Of a stretch of DNA of 64,000 nt, positions 1 through 9,464 are shown piece by piece. This stretch comes from Bog-532 sp963828445 (lineage in GTDB: Bacteria > Actinomycetota > Actinomycetes > Streptosporangiales > Streptosporangiaceae): assembly GCA_963828445.1 (NCBI GenBank), contig CAWHFP010000016.1, positions 18,431 to 82,430 on the forward strand. The letters run 5' to 3'. Both the position numbers and the translations under genes were made by a program. The notes beneath the pieces are model-generated. The model was not told where the DNA came from. It made no database searches and saw nothing but the letters and a program-made list of their open reading frames with translations. How positions within the stretch are numbered: the first letter of the stretch is position 1; each line of letters begins with the position of its first letter.

Positions 1-773
1 ACGGCGCCGCGGGCGATCTGGTCGCTGCCGCAGTAGATGCTGTCGAACGCGGTCTGCGACCGGAGCAGGGTCTGGACGGCCCGGCGGCCCCAGGCCTCCG
101 ACCACTCGCCGTACAGCACCGGGTCGGCCAGTTCCAGGCCGTGGTTGGCCAGGGCGGCGCCAAGCCCCTTCTCCCGGCGGCCCACGGCGTCGAACCGGTC
201 CGGCCCGGTGACGTAGGCGATGGCCCGGCGGCCGGTGGCGATCAGGTGCTCGCCGGCCAGGAAACCGGCGTGCTCGTCGTCGCCGACCACCGAGCAGTCG
301 GCCGGGTCGCGCGACGGGGTCAGCGCGTACACCACCGGCACCGGCAGGTCGCGGGCCAGCGGCGGCCGGGGGTCGGACCGGCGGCCGGTGACGATGATCC
401 CGTCGACCCGCCGGCTGAGCAGGGTCTCCACGTAGTGGCGTTCGCGGATCGGGTCGTCCCGGGTGTCGCACAGGAACACCGAGATCGTGCCCGCGTCCAG
501 CGCGTCCTCGGCGCCGAGCAGGACCGGGATGCTGAACCGGCCGATGCTGTCGGTGGTGATCAGCCCGACCGTGAACGTCCGCTCGCTGCCCAGGCTGCGC
601 GCGGCCTCGTTGGGGCGGAAATTCAGCTGCTCGGCCGCGGCCAGCACCCGGTCCCGGGTTTCCTGCCGCAGCTGACCGCGGCTGTTGAGGGCCTTGGACG
701 CGGTCCCGACGGAAACGCCGGCCAGCGCGGCCACGTTCCGGATCGTCACGGGCCGGGGCCTCGGCTGGTTCAT
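1..773 (-). CDS. LacI-family transcriptional regulator (3' end outside window)
   Basis: About 257 residues are visible; the gene runs off the left edge. The N-terminus carries the LacI helix-turn-helix and hinge (TIRNVAALAGVSVGTASKAL, residues about 9-28), followed by a periplasmic-binding-protein-like sugar sensor domain (GLITTDSIGRFSIPVLLGAE, then VDGIIVTGRR). The ATG is preceded by an AGGGGG ribosome site. The gene is divergent from the GH127/ABC transporter operon, whose promoter overlaps an inverted repeat at 872-893. The inferred role is a repressor of that operon, relieved by an arabinose-containing sugar. The ligand is not determinable from sequence. Confidence 0.93.
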   Translation of the reverse strand, partial: MNQPRPRPVTIRNVAALAGVSVGTASKALNSRGQLRQETRDRVLAAAEQLNFRPNEAARSLGSERTFTVGLITTDSIGRFSIPVLLGAEDALDAGTISVFLCDTRDDPIRERHYVETLLSRRVDGIIVTGRRSDPRPPLARDLPVPVVYALTPSRDPADCSVVGDDEHAGFLAGEHLIATGRRAIAYVTGPDRFDAVGRREKGLGAALANHGLELADPVLYGEWSEAWGRRAVQTLLRSQTAFDSIYCGSDQIARGA

Positions 774-835
774 GGATCGTCCCCCTTTTCGGTGCATCGT
801 ACCCGGACCGACGGCGCGGGGCGGTCGGCCGGCTC

Positions 836-864
836 TTGACCCCGGTCGGGCCGGGCGTTACATT
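836..864 (+). promoter_or_regulatory. Promoter of the GH127/ABC transporter operon
   Basis: TTGACC at 836-841 and TACATT at 859-864 are separated by 17 bp, a good housekeeping-type -35/-10 pair. Transcription would begin around 870, immediately before the inverted repeat at 872-893. Confidence 0.6.
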
Positions 865-871
865 CGGCAAA

Positions 872-893
872 TTACGGAATACGGTTTCCGTAA
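872..893. promoter_or_regulatory. Operator candidate for the divergent LacI regulator
   Basis: Perfect 8-bp inverted repeat TTACGGAA / TTCCGTAA with a 6-bp centre. It sits at the predicted transcription start of the GH127 operon, where a bound LacI-type repressor would block initiation. Assignment to the neighbouring regulator is inferred from position. Confidence 0.6.
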
Positions 894-944
894 GTTTCTG
901 ACGAGGGGTCCGACTCCTGACGATGGGTCCGACAATGAGGCGGA

Positions 945-2856
945 GTGTCTGTGGGCCAGAGCGATAGCCAGGCCGGGCGACGGCCAGGACCGGTGGATCC
1001 GACCGCGGCGGCGCGGACCGTGCTGCGGCCGCTGCCGCTGGGGGACGCGCCGATCACCGGCGGACTGTGGGCGCAGCGGCAGCGGGTCAACCGGGAGACC
1101 ACGATCCCGATGGGCGCCGAGCAGCTGGAAGCGGCGGGCAGCTTCGAGAACTTCAAGGCGGCCAGCACCCGGCAGCGGGGCCGCTACCGCGGACCGGTGT
1201 TCCAGGACGGCGAGGTCTACAAGTGGCTGGAGGCGCTGGCCTGGGAGCAGGCCCGCGGCGCCGACCCGCAGCTGGCCTCCTGGCAGCGGGAGGTCACCGG
1301 CCTGATCCGGGACGCCCAGGACGCCGACGGCTACCTCAACACGTTCGAGCAGGTCACCGGGGACACCTCGGCCCGCTTCCGCGACCTGCCCTACAACCAC
1401 GAGATCTTCAACATCGGGGCGCTGACCCAGGCCGCCATCGCCCAGGTCCGGACCGGGCACGACGACGGGCTGATCGGCATCGCCCGCCGGGCCGTGGGCC
1501 AGCTGGGGCAGACCTTCGGGCCGGGCCAGCGCGACGGCGTGTGCGGGCACCCGCTGATCGAGATGGCCCTGGCCGAGCTGTACCGGCTCACCGGTGACCC
1601 GGCCGACCTGGCCCTGGCCCGGTACTTCGTGGACGCCCGCGGCCACGGCATCCTGGCCGCCCAGCACACCGACCGGTTCGCCAGCAGCACCTACTACTCG
1701 GACCGGGTGCCGGTGCGCGAGACCACCACCCCCGAGGGGCACGCGGTCCGGGCCGTCTACTTGGCCGCGGGCGCGACCGACCTGGCCACCGAGACCGGTG
1801 ACGCCGAACTGCTGGCCGCGCTGCGCGGCCAGTGGACGGCCATGACCGGGACCAAGATGTACCTGACCGGCGGGCTGGGCGCCCGCTGGGAAGGCGAGTC
1901 GTTCGGCGACCCGTTCGAGTTGCCGGCCGACCGCGCCTACGCCGAGACCTGCGCCGCCGTGGCCAGCATGCAGTGGGCCTGGCGGCTGCTGCTGGCCACC
2001 GGCGACGGCCGCCTACGCCGATCTGATGGAACGGACCCTCTACAACGGGATCCTGCCCGGCATCTCGCTGTCGGGGGACCGGTTCTTCTACGTGAACGCG
2101 CTCCAGTTGCGGGCCGACGCCTCCGGGGTGGAGGACTCCCGGATGGTGGCCAACGGGCGGCAGCCGTGGTTCGGCACCTCCTGCTGCCCGACCAACACCA
2201 TGCGGACCCTGGCCACGCTGGCCCACTACTTCGCGACCAGCTCCGGCGATGGCCTGCAGGTTCATCAGTACGCGCCCATGCAGGTGCGCACGAGCGCCGG
2301 CGGCGCGGGCGGTCAGCCCGTCGAGCTGGCAGTGGCCACCGAGTACCCGTGGGACGGAAGGGTCGAGGTGGAAGTCCGGGCCGGCGGCGACGCCCCGTGG
2401 ACGCTGACCCTGCGCGTCCCGGCCTGGGCGGCCGGAGCCGAGCTGGCCGTCAACGGCCAGCCGACCGGGGCCGCCGCCGAGCCCGGCACCTACGCCGCCG
2501 TCCGGCGCCGCTGGGCCCGCGGCGACGTGGTCACGCTGACCTTGCCCATGCCACCCCGCCTGACCCGGCCCGACGAGCGGAACGACAGTGTCCGCGGCTG
2601 CGCGGCCATCGAGCGGGGCCCCCTGGTGTATTGCCTCGAGCAGGCCGACCAGCCGGACGGTGCTGCCGTGGACGGTGTTCGAATCGACGAAGGGACGATG
2701 ATGTCCAGGAACCAGCCCGGCCTGCTGAGCGGGGTCACAACGATCGACGCTCCCGGGCGGGTGGCGGGCCAGCCGGTCACCCTGACGGCCGTGCCCTACT
2801 TCGCCTGGGCCAACCGGGGCGCCGGGGCCATGCGCGTCTGGATCCCGCGGTCATGA
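945..2856 (+). CDS. GH127 beta-L-arabinofuranosidase (one frameshift as read)
   Basis: Family GH127 enzymes release terminal beta-L-arabinofuranose, using a zinc-bound cysteine nucleophile. The metal/nucleophile residues known in the family are visible: ETC in YAETCAAV (first part) and the paired cysteines in SCCPTN (second part). The reading frame shifts at about 2014, where one extra C separates LLATGDGR from YADLMERTLYNGI. With that base removed the protein is about 636 residues, normal for the family. There is no secretion signal, so it probably acts in the cytoplasm on imported oligosaccharides. GTG 945 is the first start; GTG 951 has better spacing to GAGGCGGA. The stop overlaps the ATG of the binding protein (ATGA). 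Confidence 0.88.
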
Positions 2857-4186
2857 AGGGGCGCAAGGGCTTCGCGGGCTGGGGCGGCGGCGGCCCTGCT
2901 GACCGCGCTGGTCACCGCGGCCTGCTCCGGGACCAGCCCGGCCGGCGGCTCGGGCGGGGTCCAGCGGCGGCTCGTCGAGCAAGTCGCTGAACAGCAACGC
3001 TACCGGCACGGTGACCGTCTGGTACCGGTCCACCTTCGCGCCGCTGTTCAAGCAGCTGGCCAAGAACTTCAACGCCAGCCACAAGAACCTCAAGGTCAAC
3101 GTGGTGCCGGTGGCCGACGCCGACTACATCACCAAGCTGGCCACCGCCATCCGGGCCGGCACCGAGCCCGACCTGGCCTCGCTGGACGACGTGGACTCGG
3201 AGATCTTCATCTCCAAGAACGAGTTCCTGAACGTCACCAAGGAAGTCAACGCGCTGCCCTACAAGGACAAGCTCAGCCCGGGCGCGCTCAAGCTGGCCAC
3301 CAACGGCGGCCAGTACTACGGCGTCCCGGACTTCGCCGACATGTCCGTGCTCTGGTACAACAAGACGCTGTTCAGCCAGGCCGGCCTGAACCCCAGCCAG
3401 CCGCCCGCGAACTTCAGCCAGATCCTGTCCGACGCCACAAAGATCCGGGGCCTGGGCGGCAGCAACTACGGGTTCTCGTTCGCCGGGGACTGCCCGGGCT
3501 GCCTCACCTTCACCCTGATGCCGAACGTGTACGCGGGCGGCGATGACGTGCTCAAGGGCCAGCCCGGGCACGAGAAGGCCACCGTGGCCGGCAACCGGTC
3601 GCTGCAGGCCACCCTGCAGCTCTACCAGGAGCTGTGGAAGAACAAGCTGGTCCCGGCCAACGACCAGACCCAGAACGGCACCACCTGGGGCAAGGACTTC
3701 CAGACCGGTCACATCGGGATGCTGCCCGGCGGGTACGGCGCGGCCGCGTCGGCCCCGGCCACAAAGCTGTCCCAGTTCGCCATCGCCCCGCTGCCCGGGC
3801 CCAACGGCGGCTACAGCACCTACGACGGCGGCGCCAACTTCGGCATCCCGGCCGGGGCCAAGAACCCGGCCGGCGCCTGGGAGTTCGTCAAGTACGCGCT
3901 GAGCGTGCCCGCCCAGCAGCTCACCCCGGTCGGCGGGGTCGAGCCGATCCGGTCCGACGCGGTCACCGCCTCGTTCAAGGCCAAGTACCCGATGGTGGCC
4001 CAGATCGTCGGCTACCTGTCCCACGGCCAGGCGCCCTACACGGTGGCCCACGACGCGCTGTTCAACCTGGTCAGCCAGCCCTGGCAGGGGATGTTCAACA
4101 CCGCCGTCTACAACGGCAACGTGGCCAAGGCGCTGGAGCAGGGCCAGTCCGGGTTCACCTCCGTGCTCAACGACCTGCAGAGCTGA
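2853..4186 (+). CDS. ABC sugar transporter, solute-binding lipoprotein (signal peptide frameshifted as read)
   Basis: Extracellular solute-binding protein of the CUT1 carbohydrate family. The mature part from about 3005 (TGTVTVWYRSTF onward) is intact to the stop. The lipoprotein leader is split over three frames: ATG 2853 (MKGRKGFAG), then ALLTALVTAACSG with the lipobox cysteine, then SGGSSSKSLNS. Two extra G bases, at about 2881-2884 and 2956-2959, account for this. Corrected length is about 443 residues. The ATG overlaps the GH127 stop, and two permease genes follow. The inferred substrate is an L-arabinose-containing oligosaccharide. Without the leader correction only a leaderless ORF from 3011 would be called. 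Confidence 0.88.
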
Positions 4187-4201
4187 GGAGGCCGGAGCCC
4201 C

Positions 4202-5092
4202 GTGGCAGCCAAGAACATCACCAAGCCGGGACGGCTCGGATTCGCGCTCACCGTGCCGTCCCTGGTCCTGGTGCTGGCCCTGGTCATCCTGCCGCTGATC
4301 TACGCGGTGTACATCTCCATGACCAACTTCCCGCTGGTCGGCGCCTACCACTTCGTCGGCCTGGCCAACTACAAGGCGCTGGCCGGCAACAGCCAGTTCC
4401 TGCACGCCATCCTGCTCACCGTGCTCTACACCGCGATCGTGACCGGGCCGATCTTCGTCATCGGCTACGGGCTGGCCATGCTGACCCGCGGCAACCGGCG
4501 CGGCTCGACGGTGTTCCGCACCCTGTTCTTCCTGCCCTACATCGTCGGGCTGACCGTGGAGAGCTTCATCTTCTACGTTGAGCTCCAGCCCAACAGCGGT
4601 GCGGTCAACTTCGCCCTGAAGGAGCTCGGCCTGACCAACGGGGCCACCGCGTGGCTGGTCCACACGATCCCTGGAATGACCGCGATCTGCCTGCTGGTGA
4701 TCTGGTTCGGCTCCGGCCTGACCATGGTTCTGTTGCTGGGCGGCATGCAGGGCATCCCGCGGGAACTGTACGAGGCCGCCTACATCGACGGCGCGTCCCG
4801 CTGGCGGGCCGAGCTGCGGGTCACGCTGCCGCTGCTGCGCCAGTCGATCGCGCTCAGCCTGATCCTGTCGGTGATCGGCTCGTTCCTGGCCTTCAACCAG
4901 TTCCAGATCCTGACCCAGGGCGGCCCCGGGACCAGCACCACCCCGATCGTGCTGTGGATCTACCAGGTCGCGTTCGAGCAGGGCCTGATCGGCAAGGCCA
5001 CCGCGGGCGCCATGCTGCTGGTCGTGGTGGTGGCCATCATCAGCGCCGGCCAGTTCCTGCTCCTCCGGGACCGGGACGCGAGGGCGTCATGA
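4202..5092 (+). CDS. ABC sugar transporter permease (MalF type)
   Basis: Inner-membrane component of the CUT1 importer, 296 residues, with about six transmembrane segments beginning at LTVPSLVLVLALVILPL. The cytoplasmic EAA loop that contacts the ATPase is visible as EAAYIDGASRW near residue 195. The start is GTG, preceded by GAGGAGG just after the binding-protein stop. The last codon overlaps the next permease (ATGA). No ATPase gene is present nearby; many actinobacterial CUT1 importers share one MsiK-type ATPase encoded elsewhere. Confidence 0.93.
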   Translation: MAAKNITKPGRLGFALTVPSLVLVLALVILPLIYAVYISMTNFPLVGAYHFVGLANYKALAGNSQFLHAILLTVLYTAIVTGPIFVIGYGLAMLTRGNRRGSTVFRTLFFLPYIVGLTVESFIFYVELQPNSGAVNFALKELGLTNGATAWLVHTIPGMTAICLLVIWFGSGLTMVLLLGGMQGIPRELYEAAYIDGASRWRAELRVTLPLLRQSIALSLILSVIGSFLAFNQFQILTQGGPGTSTTPIVLWIYQVAFEQGLIGKATAGAMLLVVVVAIISAGQFLLLRDRDARAS

Positions 5093-6009
5093 CCAACACG
5101 CTGGCTCCGGCCCCGGACCGCGCCCCGCGGTCCGGGGCGGGGCGCGCGGGGGGTGCCCCCCGGGCGCGGGGCGGCCGCGGCAGTGGCCGCGGCCTGGCCT
5201 ACGCCACGGCCGGGATCCTGCTCAGCCTGGTGTTCGTGCTCCCGCTGGCCTGGGCCCTGATCCAGTCGTTCGAACCGGGCTCCGACATCGCGGCCGTGCC
5301 GTCGGCCAAGGACTTCGGCCACCTGACCTTCGCCAACTACACCGGCCTGTTCGGCCGCGGCAACAGCATCGGCCACTACGTGCTGAACAGCTTCGAGGTC
5401 GCGCTGGGCACCGCGGTGGTGACCGCGCTCGTGGCCCTGCTGGCCGGCTACGGCTTCGGCCGGTTCCGCTTCCGCGGCCAGGGCGTCGTGTTCGGGGTCA
5501 TCCTGGTCACGCTGATGATCCCGTTCCAGGCCATCCTGACGCCGCTGTTCCTGGAGCTGAATCAGGTCCACCTGACCAACTCCCTGGTCGGGCTGGCGCT
5601 GTTCTACGTGACGTTCAACCTGCCGTTCGGCGTGTTCATCATGCGGAACACGTTCCTGGCCATCCCGGCCGAGCTGGAGGACGCCGCCTTCGTGGACGGG
5701 GCCGGGCACTGGGTCATGGTGACGCGCGTGCTGCGGCCCCTGGTGCTCCCGGGGGTCGCGACCACCGTGCTGTACGCGTTCCTGTTCTCCTGGACCGAGT
5801 TCCTGGGCTCGCTGACCTTCATCACCTCGCAGAAGTCGTTCACCCTCCCGGTGGAGCTTTTCAACCTCGAGGTGGGCACGTACGGGCAGGTCAACCTGGG
5901 CTACCTGGTGGCCGGGGCGGTCATCGCGATGATCCCGTGCGTGGTGCTGTACGTGTCGCTGCAGCGGTACTACGTGCAGGGGCTGATGTCGGGGTCGCTC
6001 AAGGGCTGA
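5089..6009 (+). CDS. ABC sugar transporter permease (MalG type)
   Basis: Second CUT1 permease, 306 residues, translationally coupled to the first by a 4-bp ATGA overlap. An arginine/glycine-rich cytoplasmic tail of about 35 residues precedes the first membrane segment. Its EAA-loop equivalent is EDAAFVDGAGHW near residue 200. It forms the heteromeric channel with the preceding gene and is the last gene of the arabinoside operon. Confidence 0.93.
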   Translation: MTNTLAPAPDRAPRSGAGRAGGAPRARGGRGSGRGLAYATAGILLSLVFVLPLAWALIQSFEPGSDIAAVPSAKDFGHLTFANYTGLFGRGNSIGHYVLNSFEVALGTAVVTALVALLAGYGFGRFRFRGQGVVFGVILVTLMIPFQAILTPLFLELNQVHLTNSLVGLALFYVTFNLPFGVFIMRNTFLAIPAELEDAAFVDGAGHWVMVTRVLRPLVLPGVATTVLYAFLFSWTEFLGSLTFITSQKSFTLPVELFNLEVGTYGQVNLGYLVAGAVIAMIPCVVLYVSLQRYYVQGLMSGSLKG

Positions 6010-6201
6010 CCGTTTGGGGTAGAAGCCGCTCCGATCGTGGCTGACGTGTGTCATTGATTGGGTGAGATCCACCAGTTTTTAAAATCAGGGCAATCTTTTA
6101 TGTCTCGTTCTGTGTAATCCACGCGATGCTTTCCGGCGTCTGCCTTGTGTTGTCACTTCACCAGATCGCGGCGCACTGTGCCGGAACCGGAGGGGATTCT
6201 C

Positions 6202-6333
6202 ATGAGCGAAAAGCTGCCCAGGGCCGAGAGCAAGCGCCCCAGCAATCTTGAGCGGCCGCAGGACCGCAAGGTGACGGAAGATCAGGCCAGGAAGGTCGGA
6301 AAGATCGCCCTCAAGGACAACGGGAAGAAGTAA
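6202..6333 (+). CDS. Small basic hydrophilic protein, unknown function
   Basis: 43 residues, rich in Lys/Arg/Glu, with no membrane segment (begins MSEKLPRAESK, ends DNGKK). The ATG is preceded by a strong GGAGGGG site at 6188-6194, and a perfect-stem terminator follows 22 bp downstream, so this is a discrete expressed unit rather than a chance ORF. I do not recognise a family. The composition suggests a nucleic-acid-associated or intrinsically disordered protein. Confidence 0.6.
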   Translation: MSEKLPRAESKRPSNLERPQDRKVTEDQARKVGKIALKDNGKK

Positions 6334-6354
6334 CACCTTCTGGACAGAGGAGCG

Positions 6355-6405
6355 GGCCGCAGCGCCTTTCAGGTGATCACCCGGGAGGCGCTGCGGCCAT
6401 TTGTT
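6355..6405 (+). terminator. Rho-independent terminator after the small basic gene
   Basis: Perfect 12-bp stem GGCCGCAGCGCC / GGCGCTGCGGCC (6355-6366 and 6387-6398) with a 20-nt loop, followed by ATTTGTTT. Confidence 0.75.
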
Positions 6406-6580
6406 TCTGCAGACGCGGCCGCCGAGCGTTCCACTGCGCTGCGCGATGCAATCGACCACCTCGCGGCCGAGACCGAGCGGCCGCGCCGCCTTGCCATCAG
6501 CGACAAGGCCTGATCTGGGGTCTGCCGCAACCAGCAAGTGGCCGCTACCGTTAGGGCCGACGGTGGCGACAGGAGCCGGT

Positions 6581-8081
6581 ATGGGCGTTGAGTTTCCGAT
6601 GTCTGCGGACGGGCGGCGGAGCACGTCGGCGCTCGGGCGCTCCGTAGTGGCGGACGCCCTGCGGCCGGTGGACCCGGCCGGGGCCAAGGCCGCCGAGCAG
6701 GAGCGGGATTGGCGCCGGGGGTACCTGGGGCACTTCCGGCGGCTGATCGAGGCCGGGTTGCCGTCGGCCGACGCGGCGCTGGCGGTGGCCCGGGGCGGGC
6801 TGGACTCGCTGCACCAGCGGATGCGGGTCATCGACGCTGATGGGGCGGAGGTGCCGCTGGCTTCGGTGGAATCGGCGGCCCCGGCCGGCCCGTCGCCGAT
6901 GACGGTCACGGTGGCTGGTGACGGCGAGGCCGAGCGTGCGCTGAGCATTCCGTACCGGGGCTCGCTGTTGCGGGGCGATGCCCTGGATCGCCAGCTGGAC
7001 GACTGGATCACGCGCGGCATCATGGAGCCCTCCTGCGCCGAGGCGGTCCGGGCCGTGAGCGCTCATCCCGAGTGGCTGGCCCTGCCCGGGCGGCACGGTG
7101 GTGGTGCTCGGGGCGGGGGCCGAAGTCGGGCCGCTCCCCGCGCTGCTCGGCTGGGGCGCACACGTCATCGGCGTGGACCTGGCCCTGCCCAAGGTGTGGG
7201 CGCGGGTACTGGAGACCGCCCGGTCGAGTGCGGGCACGCTGGAGGTTCCGGTCGCCCGGCCGCCGGGGGTGACGGCGTCGGCCACGGAGGTCGGCCTCGA
7301 CCTCGTCCAGGATGCGGGGCTGGACCTGGCCGCCGACCTGCCCGGGGTCGCCGACTGGCTGGCCGCGATCGACGGTCCCCTGGTCCTGGGCAACTACGTC
7401 TACGCCGACGGCGCCGCCAACGTGCGGGTCGCCTCGGCGGTCGACGCGCTGACGGTCCGGCTGCTGGCGGCCCGACCGGATGCCGCCCTGGCCTTCCTGG
7501 CCACTCCGACCGACGTGTTCGGAGTGCCGCCGGAGGCGGTGGCCGAGTCCCGGGCCCGGTTCGCGGGACGGCCGCTGGCGGCCAAGCTGGCCCGGTCCAT
7601 GTCGGCTGGCCGCCTCTTCTGCGAGGCCTACCCACCCGATAAGGACTCGGATCCGTCCGCTGATGGCGCCCCAGGGATCAACGACAGCTTCATCGCCCAG
7701 CAGGGCCCCAACTACGCCCTGGCCAAACGTCTCCAGCGCTGGCGAGCCACGGTGGCCCGCCACGACGGGGCCACCGTCTCCCTGAACGTCGCCCCACCCA
7801 CCAAGACCCGCTCCGTGACCAAGAACCGCGCCCTGGCCGCCGCCTACGCTGGGGCGCCCCGGTTTGGGGTGGAAGCCTTCGCCCCCGCGACGACCCGGGT
7901 TTTGATGGCGGCCCTGCTGGTCCACGACCTCTGCGCCGACGCCGGCCCGGCCCGGCCTCATCCCTGGCAGGACGAGGCCCACGCCGCCGCCCCCGGCGGC
8001 CTGTGGCGCATCCCGTATGCGCCCCGTTCCGCCCTCCCGGTCGCCGCCGTCATCGGCTACCCCGGCTCCCGCCGCTCCTGA
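6581..8081 (+). CDS. Conserved protein of unknown function with a Rossmann-like segment (one frameshift as read)
   Basis: Corrected length is about 499 residues. Residues 1-170 are helical and carry no recognised motif. They are followed by VVVLGAGAEVGPLPALLGWG, a glycine-rich nucleotide-binding-like turn, then VIGVDL as the next strand. The reading frame changes at about 7094, where one extra C interrupts ALPGR / TVVVLGAG. The C-terminal 330 residues (LGNYVYADGAANVRV, INDSFIAQQGPNYALAKRLQRW, SLNVAPPTKTRSV) look strongly constrained. An AGGAG site precedes the ATG at 6581. The fold hints at a dinucleotide- or SAM-binding enzyme, but no reaction can be assigned. Confidence 0.7.
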
Positions 8082-8165
8082 CCAGGCCGGTCCGCCCCAG
8101 CCTCTGAACCATCGCCCCTGCTCAAGCGTGTTAGTAGCGGGACCGTTGATCACGCCGTGTCCCAC

Positions 8166-8217
8166 CGGCCGGCGCCGGGTGTTGCCCGCCAGCGACCCCG
8201 GCACCGGCCGCCCTTTT
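8166..8217 (+). terminator. Rho-independent terminator between convergent genes
   Basis: A 14-bp GC-rich stem with one mismatch (8166-8179 pairs with 8197-8210), followed by CCCTTTT on the plus strand. It ends the gene stopping at 8081, ahead of the convergent jetD. Confidence 0.7.
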
Positions 8218-8225
8218 GTCAAAGC

Positions 8226-9464
8226 TCAGCTCAAATCGGCCAGCAGCAGGTCGACGATGGCTTCCTCGTGTACGGCGACGTTGGCCGCGGCCATGGCCGG
8301 GCTCAGTTCCTGGTCCCAGGGAGTGGGCTCCACCCGGCCGGTCAGGGCCAGCCGCCGGTCGGCGCGAAGGTGCTCCACGGCCTCGTCGTAGTCCGCGCGG
8401 CCGAACCGCCATGGCTCGGCGTCCCGCTCGATGATGCGGCGGGCGATGGCGATCCCCGGCCAGTCGAAGTCTCCGTGGTACCGCACTGCCGTGCGGCTCA
8501 GCAGCAGCATCCCGGCCGCCGCCGGATGGCCGGACGTGCAGGCCAGCGGCCGGTCGACCCCGGCCGCGGCCAGCCGCTGCAGCACCTGCGGGTTCTCGCA
8601 CACGTGGACGACCTCGCCGGGCCGGGTCAGGTCGCCGGCCCGCCGCAGCTCGTGCACGGTGAGGTGGGTGATCAGCCCGAGTTCGGCCCGCTCGCGCATC
8701 ATGGCCGCCCAGCGGTCCGTCCCGGGTGGGCGCAGCCCGTAGGTGATGACGGTGCCCGAGATCTCGTCGGTGCTGACCCCGACCCGCTGCCACAGCAGCC
8801 GGCGTTCGGCGGCGGAGGTGGCCGGGGGAGTGTCGAGCGCGAACGCCAGAGCGCGCAGGACCACGGCGGCGGCCGGGGTGCCGTCGTCCAGGCCGTGCGC
8901 GTCGCCGGTCACCTCGCTGGCCAGTTCGGCCAGGCCGGTCGGCGAGCGCTCTCGCCGTCCAGGGTCCTGGCCAGGGTCCTGGATGGCCACGGCCAGCGTC
9001 GGCCCGGCCTCGTCCGCCGGGAGCCGGGTCAGCACCCCGCCGCGGTGCAGCCACTCGGTCCACGGCCCGGTCCAGTCCTGGCCGGCCAGCCCGTCCGCGA
9101 CGAGCAGCCGGTCCAGCTCGGCCCACAGCTGCTCGCGGCGCGCCTGGTCCGCGTCCCGTTCGGCGGGCCGGTCCCGCAGCGGGCCCCCGGTCAGCTCGGC
9201 CACCACCGCGACCAGGCCGCGCTGGGCGGCGCTGGCCCGTAGCGCGGTGTCGAGATCGGCCAGCTTCACCACTGCGGAACCGGTGGGGAAAGCCCGGCCG
9301 AGCAGGCCGCCCAGCCGGTCGGCGCCCTCGTCGTCCAGCTCGACCGGGACAGTTCCGCGTATCGCGTGGCCGGTGCGCTCCAGGCGCTGGCGCAGCACCT
9401 GCCACATCGGCTGCAGGGACTCCGCGGACAGGTAGGCCCGCAGGGCCGGCGGGATACCGGTCAC
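8226..9464 (-). CDS. jetD: Wadjet type II nuclease subunit JetD (DUF2399 / TIGR02679)
   Basis: 412 residues, intact. JetD is the Toprim nuclease of Wadjet anti-plasmid systems and cleaves DNA captured by the JetABC SMC complex. Toprim-type acidic residues are visible in VCENPQVL and in YHGDFDWPGIAIARRI, preceded by ACTSGHPAAA. The GTG start overlaps the jetC stop (GTGA). It is the last gene of the jetABCD operon. The subunit assignment follows the published Wadjet type II families; I read the family from motifs, not from a search. Confidence 0.88.
   Translation of the reverse strand: MTGIPPALRAYLSAESLQPMWQVLRQRLERTGHAIRGTVPVELDDEGADRLGGLLGRAFPTGSAVVKLADLDTALRASAAQRGLVAVVAELTGGPLRDRPAERDADQARREQLWAELDRLLVADGLAGQDWTGPWTEWLHRGGVLTRLPADEAGPTLAVAIQDPGQDPGRRERSPTGLAELASEVTGDAHGLDDGTPAAAVVLRALAFALDTPPATSAAERRLLWQRVGVSTDEISGTVITYGLRPPGTDRWAAMMRERAELGLITHLTVHELRRAGDLTRPGEVVHVCENPQVLQRLAAAGVDRPLACTSGHPAAAGMLLLSRTAVRYHGDFDWPGIAIARRIIERDAEPWRFGRADYDEAVEHLRADRRLALTGRVEPTPWDQELSPAMAAANVAVHEEAIVDLLLADLS

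Noticed and set aside
2005..2025. Programmed frameshift in GH127
   Set aside because: No slippery heptamer or stimulatory structure was seen, and the same extra-base pattern occurs in many unrelated genes in the window.
4960..6072. Long antisense frames opposite the transporter genes, and similar frames opposite most genes
   Set aside because: Typical of high-GC DNA. Low-complexity Arg/Gly/Pro products lack motifs and ribosome sites.
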